64,000 nt of DNA, from assembly GCA_034440615.1 (NCBI GenBank), contig JAOTOM010004027.1, positions 1 through 64,000 on the forward strand, in the 5' to 3' direction. Below are positions 34,111 through 43,346 of this stretch, piece after piece; positions within the stretch are counted from its first letter, which is position 1, and each line of letters begins with the position of its first letter. The position numbers and the translations under genes were made by a program. The notes beneath the pieces were generated by a model. It was not told where the DNA came from. It saw only the letters and a list, made by a program, of their open reading frames with translations, and made no database searches. Source of the stretch: Ashinkailepas kermadecensis. Its lineage: Eukaryota > Arthropoda > Thecostraca > Neolepadidae.

Positions 34111-35770
34111 TGAAAATCATGGTATGGGCCCAAAATGATCCGGCCGGGCCCCTGAAAATCACGCTGAGCCTGTGGTACCAAGAATTCACGCTCGGACCAT
34201 GAAAATCACGCTAGGGGCACAACAGGTCGTACCGTTCCCCAGCAGTCTCATTGGGACACAAATGAAGCCGGGGCAACACAAAACAATCTGGACATGGATA
34301 ATCACTCTGGGACCACAACAATGACTCCAAAAGCCTCCAAAACGTATTAAACACCCAAACAGTGTTGAGGTCGCTAAAACTAGCGCTAAGGATCCAAACA
34401 AATGACGTCCGGATACAAAAGATTACATTTGAATACAAAAAAGTCGCGTCGCAGCCGTTCAAAATCACACTGGTGACCCAAAAGATCGCGTCGGGACCCC
34501 AAAGTTGCAGCTTTCCCCCAGAAATCAATTATCAACCGGAATGTCACCCCGCGGCCTAGCAAATCTGTTCAAAGTTCCCCGAAAATCCGTTGCGCACCGA
34601 AAAAAACGTGTCAGGGCACGGAAACAAAATCGTGCCTTGGTCCCCAAAAGTCGCGCTGGTGCAACCAAAATTCGCGTCGATCCACCAGAATTCGCGCAGG
34701 GGGCTCCAAATAAATACGGCGGCCCCCAGAAAACTCGCTCCGAGGCCCAAAAATCTGCAACAGGAACCGCGAAGATCGCGTTGGGGCCACAGCTAATCAC
34801 AACGCTAAGCAAACTCGAACCGGTCCCCCGAAATATCGCGCTCGGGACCCACAATTCCCATCGGTGGTCCCAAAAATTTGGTCTGGGCATAAAAAATTCA
34901 CGTCGGGGCTCCCAAAAATTGGCGTCTAGGGCCTCACATAAGCATAGTGTGACCCCAAAAATCGCATCGGTATCCGAAAAAAATCAAGCCGGAGCTTTCC
35001 AAAATATGGAGGGATTCCAACAAATAAATGTCCGTGTCAAGAAAATGGCTCTGGAGCACCGAACATATCATCAGATGTCTTCACAAATCGCACACGGCCC
35101 CGAAAAAAACATATCGGAGCTCGACAAAAATCGATGTGAGATACAAAAACATGGCGCCAGGGGCTCGAAAAATCAGGTCGGAATTCGGACTTTACAGAAA
35201 ACTCAGAAGAGATCCACAACAATCGCGTTGAGCCCAGAAAGCTGGCGTTGGTTCCCCGGAACCACGCGCCTGGGCGCAATAAGTGGCGCTGGAAACCATA
35301 AAAAATCGCACCGAAGCACCAAAATCGTACTGGGGCCCCACAAATGTGTGTCAGAAGCCCCCAATAGACACAGCGGAACCCTAAGAGCACAACGGGGCCG
35401 AAAATGCAACTGGCCCTCCAGAGTCCCGCAAAAAGCGACAGGGCCTTAAAACATGCGTTGCAGCCCTAAATAAACATGCCGGGAGCTCTCAAGGAAATAC
35501 ACTGGAAGTTATCAAGGTATACAGGTGCCATGCGACCGCTCAAGGGCTTGAAAAAGAGTCTGGGGACGAAAAAAGCAACATGGTCCCAAAACGAACAAAA
35601 AGACCGGGCACTAAATAAACACACGGGATCTTTGAAAACGCCCCAACACCTAAAAAAATATTCGGTGCACAAAAAACCACCAGCAAAACCCTAAAACGAG
35701 CAGGGGTTTCGAAGATGTGTTGGGCCCCTAACAAAAATGGATTGGAGCCCTAAGATACATCATGCGACTG
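34110..35770. repeat. Type A degenerate 21-bp array, copy 3
   Basis: It has the same unit style and the same order of recognisable sub-regions as copies 1 and 2; for example GAAGCCGGGGCAACA at 34264 matches 10351, and AAAAGACCGGGCACTAA at 35598 matches 11903. The unique tail present in copies 1 and 2 is missing here. Open frames up to 314 codons cross it and are regarded as period artefacts. Confidence 0.85.
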
Positions 35771-36185
35771 ACAAATCGACCGTTTAGGCTTGCTTATGAA
35801 ATCAACCTGATGGGAATGACTGATGAACAGTAGTGATGAACCTAACTAAATCCAGTTAGACTTGGTGGACATAGAATTGGGTTGATCAATGGGAGATATC
35901 TTTAAGATATGCTCAGCACCAGCCCCGCCAGCTCGCTGCAATCTAGAGACCAGTGGGAAGATTCTTCTGGTCGAGAAAGCATTAAAACATTGGTTTGTTT
36001 TGGCACTTAGGTATTTATCCACATATTACTTATTTATACATTGGTATGGCTCAGTTATCAGCGAAAGAAAGAAATTATTATTGCTATTTCGTATTGCGTA
36101 AATGATGCACCATGCCAAGAGCAAGCAAGACATCAATATGAAATCATGCTTCCCACTATGGAACCATACTAAGAGCCTAAAAAAA
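35771..36185. other. No gene recognised
   Basis: Short non-array sequence between the type A array and a small type B remnant at 36185-36250. Confidence 0.5.
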
Positions 36186-36289
36186 CAATAGGAGGCCCTA
36201 ACACAGTGGAGGCCCCCCCTCCCGGAGAACAGCAGGCCCCCTTTCAACATTGCCCCCTGGAAGTATTTCGTGGCGATGCCACTGGTGAA

Positions 36290-36620
36290 AGGCCTTTTTA
36301 AAATCCAGATGCAAGGCACAAACTAATATATTATTCACGAGGGATTTAGTTACTTCATTATGCATCAGAACAATTGGCATGTATGTGCCATTATTTTTTC
36401 TGAAACCAAGTTGCAATGGTTGTATGATAGTATTTTCATTTATAAATGATGATACACCAACCTGAATTAATCTTTCCAACACTTTCGAAAATATTGGTGG
36501 CAAAGAGATTGGCCTATGAATAGTAAATTTATTATTTCCCCTGATTTTTACACAGGAACTCCGGCTTTTAATGCATCAGATAATATTTCAGTGCTGAGAC
36601 AAAAATAAAAAAAGAGACTA
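36290..36620 (-). pseudogene. Reverse transcriptase fragment of a non-LTR retrotransposon
   Basis: On the minus strand from about 36540 the frame reads HRPISLPPIFSKVLERL, then QPLQLGFRKNNGT and LDFKKAF. These are RT motifs 1-3 with the first catalytic aspartate. The coding sequence ends exactly after KKAF, where the composite element border begins, so the insertion appears to have truncated it. The remaining RT, including the YADD-type box, is absent. Confidence 0.75.
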
Positions 36621-36787
36621 GATGTTGCAAATTGCGTCTATATGTTCCAATCATAATTTTTGTGCTGATTGTATCAATACATCCACCCACAGGGCTCAAA
36701 GACTTAGTGGTTTGTTCAATTTGAACTCCATTAGTAGAAGGAGTATTGTTCATGTTAGCATAAGTAGTCTGTTGACATTGTATGCAG

Positions 36788-37000
36788 CCTTAACCCGCGC
36801 CGTCTCGGGGGGGGGGGGGTGTTGTTGTTATTGTAGGGGGGTCCGGGCCACGTCGGGCTGGGCGGTGTCGGAGCGGGCTCTGGGGGGGGCACTGGGCGGC
36901 ACTGCCGGGTGGGCGGGTCGCTGTGTGGGCGACTGCGGCCGGCCGGCGCCGGCGGGCCGGCTGGATGGTTGGTGCCGTGTGTCCCCTCGCCCACCTCTTC
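36788..37000. repeat. TTAA end with G-run, followed by GC-rich sequence
   Basis: TTAACCCGCGCCGTCTCGGG followed by a run of about 13 Gs matches the outer end of the element at 30240-30270 in reverse complement. It may be the detached left end of the copy resuming at 39165, separated by about 2.4 kb, or a solitary end. The next 200 bp are GC-rich and open in several frames without recognisable product. Confidence 0.5.
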
Positions 37001-37009
37001 TGTAACCGC

Positions 37010-38600
37010 TCCGACATCCTACCAACCTTGCTGCGGCCCGTCGCCACCACTACACGAATTTATATCGCGAGGCCAGGCTCCTATCCACACCACATACGCC
37101 CGTGAGTGCGCCCGGCTGGTCATGTAGCGAGGAGGGATTGTGGGCTTCGGGTGTGACGTGACACTGATGGATGGCCATGATAGAGGTACACGACCTGGGT
37201 ACTGCCACCGCCGCCGGCACTCGTCCATTTACAGGACCCACCCGTGTACCCCCAGACAACAACACATCCACCATCCACTCACCCCCCCCCGCACACACAC
37301 AGCATCGACGTTCTCGGGGCAGCCAGATGCAAGCAGGGCCCGGGTAACATCCAATACAATTTTGGCAGTGAGGTTTCTGACAGCTGAATACTTGCGTTGA
37401 AATCGAACCAATTCCACTGGTCCTTAAAACTACCCCTTTAAACATGTATGCAACAGTCACTCGCTCCTTTCATTCCCCACGATCATTCGGTCCCTAATAA
37501 TACGAAAACGAGTTCGCCCACAATTTTCGCCCTCCAGTGTTACGCAAGCATTTAGCGAGTCGTACTCCCTTTCACTGGGGACTTGGTTAGTCCCGAATGC
37601 ATATTAATTACCCGCTCCGAGGCCTACTTGTAAACGGCTGACGCGACTCTCCTGATTGCATAGTTTGTATATATTGACGTTACTGCCTTAAGGCTTTGCA
37701 ACACTGGGCGGTGAAACTTTCCCTGGGCTTCTGTGCTGTCTTATAACTGAACTCAGGTATCAATGGCCAACTTACCTAACCTTACCCAATCGACGCCATG
37801 CCTGGCCTTACACGTTGAAGACGTGCGACCGGCGTCACGTATCCCACGGGTGGGCACGGATCCCTACCACGTTGGGTACGTCCCTGGTCGTCGTTATACC
37901 CTAGCCGGCCCTACCCTTTCAGCCCCGGGACTTACGGCATGCCAAACCAGTCCGGTGCATCTCCCATCCTCTGTACCATCCGTGCCCACGTACAGCGAAC
38001 GGAGGCGGACACATTACCCGGCAGTGTTTTGCCTATATATCCTATTGTCCTGCGCCGAACTTCCGGCGAACGCAATGTGGGGCCCCCTCTAGCGGGCCCT
38101 CCCACATGCATACCATGCTCGCCCCCTCATCTGCGCCCTTGGGTCACAAAGGCCAGCGGGATTTTGTGGTCAAGAGATACCTGAGCCCAGTTAGCAGTTA
38201 CCACTTGAATGGCGCCCATGAGTAACAATCAGGAGAGTTTCGTCATTGCGCCCTTTCGTCGTGCCCCCCCTTTGAGGAAGAGAGGGCCAAAGGCCCTCAC
38301 AGTCGACGCCCGAGGACATATCGCCCATAGGAGGGCAGCTGGCAGACTGTCTCTCTCGCTCGATCTGCGGGGGTAGTCAATCTCTTCTCTCGTCCATCCC
38401 CTATCTCCGTAAATTCGCCCGAGTGAAAAGAGACAGAATCAGACATCCACATTTTATATTCATTCCTACGCTAAAATAGAAAAAAAGAAAGGAAAGACAT
38501 TGAAATACACCTGGGACACCAACTATTTCTATTTACACACAAACACACACAATCGCCACCAACACACACACATCACATCCCCCCCCCTTCACACGCGGAA
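37010..38600. other. No gene recognised with confidence
   Basis: Open frames of 100-136 codons occur on both strands (37050-37460, 37763-38092), but they have low-complexity composition and no domain. Poly-C tracts lie at 37282 and 38580. Confidence 0.4.
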
Positions 38601-38676
38601 GACGCCAGCGCCGGTGGGATTGGTGACGCTGGGACGGTGGTGGTGGAGGGTGAGGCTGCATGGCGCCCAGCATCAC

Positions 38677-39243
38677 TCACATGGCGATGGTGGGTGGCAG
38701 GTGGCCTCGGCTGAGAGCTTCTTCTCCTCCATCCGAAAACTCAGCCATCTTGCCACCGCCGCCGTCGGAGAATTCCCTCGTCTCCCTGTCCGGTCTGCCC
38801 TGTTCTCCCTTCCACCGTGGCGCGCCCATGAGTTTTACTCTCCCCTCATCGCCTCCGGCTTTGGGTACTTTCTCTGTCTCTCTTCCATTTTGTTTCTCCG
38901 CGAATGTTCTAGTAGGTTCGGCTGCTGCTCCCGCTTCCGCCGCGGGCCGGTTCACTCCACCCTTCCCATGTGTCACGCAGGTGCTCGGGACGTGCCCGGC
39001 CGCCTCTCGGTTGGCCTTCAAAGCCGCCTGCAGGCCTGCCTCTGGGTCGGTTTTGTTTTCGCCGGACACCTGTGCTGGGGGAGGGCGCCCGGCCATGCGG
39101 CGGCGCGAAAGCTGGTTTCTGGCCGTCCGACTTTTTTGACAAAATGTAAAACGCCTTACATTTCGCATCCCCCTAAGGTTTTCCACGGATAGAGAAAGAA
39201 CGGCGCGCGGTAGTGCGCCGCATTTTGGCATACCGTTTCCCAC
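38677..39243 (-). other. GC-rich open region, unrecognised product
   Basis: A 188-codon frame on the minus strand encodes a hydrophilic, charged sequence with words such as KMAEFSDGGEEA and GLQAALKANREAAG. It overlaps open frames of 230 and 159 codons on the plus strand. I recognise no domain. Its start lies inside the next inverted-repeat element, which argues against a real 5' end. It could be a fragment of a retroelement or host exon, or chance in GC-rich DNA. Confidence 0.2.
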
Positions 39244-39935
39244 ATCAATTTGGCATGTTGTGTCAAAATTTTAACCTCAGGTCATCTAGGGTCAACGAGT
39301 TAGTGAAGGTCAAGTGAGGTCACCTCAAAAAAAGTTCAGCCAGTCGTCACGCCTTAACGGACAAAGATATTTTAATGAAACTTTCAACGTCTACTTATCT
39401 TTAGGGACACGACAAAACGCACCAGAGGATTTTTTCCGTTTTTTATTACTTACTAGTTTTGCATAATTGCCCATTAGAGTTAAAATCGAAGATTCTGGCT
39501 AAAGTGAGCATTGTTTATCAGTGAAAGTTGACTTCGAACACCGTTTTTCGATCCGCTCTACCCATTAGATAAATAAAAATTAAAGAAAACTTTAAAACTC
39601 AAAATTTTGAAATGTCCAAGAAATAAAATGTTGGTTTTTGGGTGGTCAGAAATTGTATGGCCATGGTCAATTTCGCCTTCCTTTTCTGATTCCAAATAAT
39701 TTTTGGTTTCTCAAATCTCTCCCAAAATGAACTCCCCAGAGACAAAACATGATGCAAATCGTGAAAAAATAGACCCCTAGTGACGTCACTTTGGGGAGGG
39801 GGACATTTGGGGGTGGTGTCTGGCCCTACTCGTCGATCGCTTTCCGACGACACCTCTTTCGTTTTCGTGCGAAGCTTAGTTTGGAGGTTAGAGGGGGGTG
39901 TTTATCCACCCCCCCCCCCGCCGAGACGGGGTGCG
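39165..39935 (+). mobile_element. Inverted-repeat element with self-palindromic termini, copy 2
   Basis: It is colinear with the reverse complement of 29790-30240 and has about 250 bp of extra interior. The right end reads AGAGGGGGGTG-TTTATCCACCCCC and then CCGAGACGGGG. Direct AGGTCA repeats spaced by 4 lie at 39307-39322, the same relative position as in copy 1. It has no ORF. Confidence 0.75.
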
Positions 39936-39939
39936 AGGA

Positions 39940-40735
39940 TCTGACCGGAGAGACATTGACATAACATTTTTCAGATACATGTTCTCCAGCAATATCAGTC
40001 ACGGCCAGCTTTTGCTAAGTTAATTCAAGGGATGGTGCCCTTCACTTCAAAGCTTCTGGCATGGGAAGAAATAAAAACGATAAAAACCTTTGAAACTTCA
40101 ATGAATATATTTTACAAACGACGTGGAAACAAATGGTAGGAGAAGCGCCATAATAGTGCGAAAATGAAAAACACCATATTCAGTAGATTTATCAGGATAG
40201 TCAAAAACCTGAATATAATTAAACAGTATTCTAGAATAAATAAGCACTTCTGGTATATGACGTCACGTGGATTCGCTATATTTAGTTTAAACTAAATATA
40301 CTAGATTTGCCGATTTTGGAGTACCTGTTGTCACTATTTACCTTTGGTCTGACCGGTCCCCTCGAATATCGTTTGCAATCGGTGACGTCATATGGGCTGG
40401 ACAATTGCTTAGTCCCGTAAACGCTCCAGCCAAACTTCCATATTTTCCACACAACATTTCCGATCTTAAATATCATCAAAATAGGACAAAATCGGGTTCA
40501 TTTGAAAGCATGAAGAATCTTGTCCACGAATATGACACTTATTATTCCCTAATACTAGTAACTTTTGCTTGAACATACGCTGACTGCCTTCATGTCGAGC
40601 GCCGCAGGTATCGCGCGGTGTCACGGGTAGTAGCAGCATGATGAGACAGACCAACTGAAGATCATGGGTGGGAGGGATGGGTAGGAGTAAGTATAAGATA
40701 ACTGTTGCAACATAATTCCTCCCTACTCGGTGCAG
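39940..40735. other. No gene recognised
   Basis: Mixed AT-rich sequence without repeats or coding signal. Confidence 0.5.
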
Positions 40736-40888
40736 GGGCGTAAACAGGGGTGGGACACTGTAGGCATGGGAAGGTGGTACCCCTCCGGCCAGGAAAAGGT
40801 GCCAGCAACGATATTGCAACACATGTACATAGGCAACAATGCACCGACAATGGTGCGAAATAAAGGTCATTATTATTATTATTAATAT
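40735..40888 (+). repeat. Probable LINE 3' end with (ATT)n tail
   Basis: CAACAATGCACCGACAATGG is followed by AATAAAGGTCATTATTATTA, i.e. a poly-A signal and an ATT microsatellite, as in many invertebrate LINE 3' ends. No coding part is attached. Confidence 0.5.
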
Positions 40889-40889
40889 A

Positions 40890-41835
40890 TTTTGGCTACC
40901 GGCGGAGGTACCGATGCTAGTTGGAATGTCACGCCCTTATCAGCGTTAGCCAAAATATCTGGCTGGCAGACATGTGCAGATGCGGAACATGCAGCAGGTT
41001 TTCAGGATTGTTTTCCATGTTTCATTCATATGCGTCTATACCAGGGGTGTTCTTTGATATTATTTTGAGGGGCCCCTCCTCAAAATGCCCCCTCAGTGTT
41101 GGCTCTGTCTGAAAATTCCGTATATACCAAAATCCTGGTAGATTATACTATAAATCTCGCATAATCCTGTTTACGTCACTAGGGCTGGAACTAGAAAACC
41201 ACTAGATTCCGTTATACCCTTTAGTATTAGTACCCAGGGCGTGTTGATACATTTGTTTCTTTGGAAACAAGTAGTTCATTGGGGGAAGTAGGGCGTGGCG
41301 TCTTTTCGACACAACCTGGAGAAATAAGGGTAACATTACACAAATGTATGGTGTCATCACACACTACATGCAATCCTAGGGGCACCCTACACACAAGGGC
41401 AGCGTTACCGCGGGAGGGGCATACAAAGCAGCGCTCCCTTCCATCTTGTGATGAGTGTATCATTGTCACTATGGGTATTGTATGGGAGGAATCCAATGCG
41501 AAATGACTTGACTCTTCCCCAAGCCGGCTCTCCTCTCCCAAACTTCGGCCCATTTTCGCGTCACTGGCTAATTATTGCATGCAGTAAGTATGTAATTGTT
41601 ATTGTACCACATGCTACAAGCTAAGGACTAAGTTTAGAATGGAAGAATATTAAAGTACTGTGGCTAAGTCGCTAGCACATTACATACTGCCGTTGAAGGG
41701 TGCATATCATAACAATCAAACAAATATTACGTAGCCTTACTAAAACGGGTCAAATGTCAAACCATCAATACCAAATATAGAACAAATGGTTATATTTGGG
41801 TGATATTCATAAGGAAAGTCTGATCACAATTAGAA
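40890..41835. other. No gene recognised
   Basis: A GC palindrome GAGGGGCCCCTC lies at 41067-41078 and is again bordered by CAGGGGTG-like sequence. No coding was seen. Confidence 0.5.
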
Positions 41836-41916
41836 GGAAATATGCTACGGCAATTCTTACTCATTGATTGCATACAATTGTCAACGACTCATTTTCAATT
41901 GTACTCAGGGTGCGAG

Positions 41917-43346
41917 GAATCATACCTTGCAGATGCGATGGCGAATCAGTGCACGCATCTCGGCAGAGTCGAATGGCCGTGTGCGTCCGGTAGCCACGGC
42001 CTCGGCGTGCCAGCACACGTACACCCTACAGGACGACGAGTCCGTCTGCTTCGGTGTGGACGATGGCACGACAAGTCCCCAACCTTGCCAGTCCATATCC
42101 GGAGCCGCAGCCTCCATCAGCTCCTGCGCCGCCCTCACATCGACAGGTGCTGGCCGACTCAGCAGCGAGTCCAGGTGGACGAGCCTTTTCGTTCGCCACA
42201 GTGCCACAAAGAGCGCTCAGTGGCAGCCGCCAACGTTATATGGCAGCAGCCACACTGCCTTGCCTGGTTTAATTCGCTCAATGTGGCGGCGTACACACGG
42301 CCGGCAGGCTGACCTCATTGCCGTACGCCAGAACACGAAGAACGGTGCCACCGTCGATGGCGACACGGCCGCACAGAAGCGGTCAATATCCAGGTCGGTG
42401 AGCCACGCTGACACTTGCAGGAGCTGGCTGTGGACCGCTGCATGGCGTTGCCGACTCTGCTGAGGCGCGGTCATTGTGGCGGCTATTCTGCCAACGGCCA
42501 ACACTGCTCCCTTAGCTGGCATGACGTCGCGAGTTTTCTGGGCTAGCGTGGCCACATGCGTACCTTCAGCAGACACCGCCATGGGTACTTCTCCAGCCGG
42601 CGTGGCTACGGGTGCGCCCTCAGCGCGCGGGACGACAGTGGCACCGTCCTCGACCGGTGCAGCCACGGGGGCTCCCTCAGCGGGCGGGGCGACAGTGGCA
42701 CCGTCCTCGACCGGTGCAGCCACGGGGGCTCCCTCAGCGGGCGGGGCGACGGCGGCACCGTCCTCGACCGGTGCGGTCACGGAGGTGTCCTCGCCAGGCG
42801 GGACGATGGCGACGTCTTCCGTTGGTGCAGCAGCGGCTGCCAGACCGCCGACAGGTGTTGCCTTGCAGGGCGGCACAGCAGCCGTCCGGTACGAAAACCC
42901 CCGTTTTGCTCGCCGCTTGCGCCAGCTCTCTTCAGCGTCGCGATAATCTGTTCCTGGTCGCTTACGACCGCGCGGCTTGATCGCAGGTGCTATGAGCGCT
43001 GACTTGCGCCGCGCAGCCATGTCCGCCATGACCAGCTCCAGGAAAGCGCCTGGCGACAGCTTAGTCCGGTTCAGCAATATATGCTTTTTCAGCGTCCTAA
43101 ACCAGCTCTCTACGCAGGCGTTGCTGGCACACTGGTCTCCGATCAGGCACGACCACAGCGGCGAGACCGGCACGATGCAGGCGCTGAGGTGGTCCGCCAG
43201 CGCCGGGCAGTAGCATGTATTGCTGACGGGCTGATCGTTGCCGTTTGCTTGCAGCTCGACCTCGATGTGACGCCGAACCGCGTCGAAGTGGCGGCCAGGC
43301 GCCGTGCTGAGGCGGTACGAACACCACTTGTCCACTTCCTCCTTGT
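41917..43346 (-). pseudogene. Ulp1/C48 cysteine protease domain protein, N-terminal SNACVExWFRxLK motif (interrupted by a stop)
   Basis: The N-terminal part (about 43340-43000) contains SNACVESWFRTLKKHIL and looks like the C-terminal part of a transposase-like domain. A basic linker follows, then three 57-bp tandem repeats (42607-42790) encoding PPAEGAPVAAPVEDGAT. The C-terminal part is a SUMO-type protease: WLTDLDIDRF, VWLLPYNVGGCH with the catalytic histidine at 42222-42220, HLDSL with the aspartate at 42171-42169, and KQTDSSSCRVYVC with the glutamine at 42048 and the nucleophile cysteine at 42030-42028. The glycine usual after the cysteine is arginine. A TGA at 42219-42217 replaces the tryptophan that normally follows the histidine, in the same frame. 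The frame reaches TGCAAG-GTATGA at 41925, a good splice donor. Ulp1 domains ride on several DNA-transposon families, so a mobile origin is plausible. Confidence 0.65.

Larger units (their letters stand above)
31380..36285. mobile_element. Composite element bearing type B and type A 21-bp arrays
   Basis: The left border CAGGGGCGTCGCCACC (31380) and the reverse complement of the right border near 36275 (CAGTGGCATCGCCACG) match at about 13 of 16 bases, suggesting inverted termini of one element of roughly 4.9 kb. Inside, in order, are a type B array, an inserted TTAA element, more type B array, a type A array, about 400 bp without array, and a short type B remnant. No transposase is visible. The unity of this block is inferred. 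Confidence 0.4.

Noticed and set aside
34505..35449. A 314-codon gene and similar long frames in the A and B arrays
   Set aside because: Frames follow the near-21-bp period and occur on both strands; no domain, no start context and no codon bias.
42476..43002. Plus-strand frames opposite the Ulp1 gene
   Set aside because: They are shadows of the GC-rich repeat-bearing minus-strand coding sequence, which carries recognisable protease motifs.
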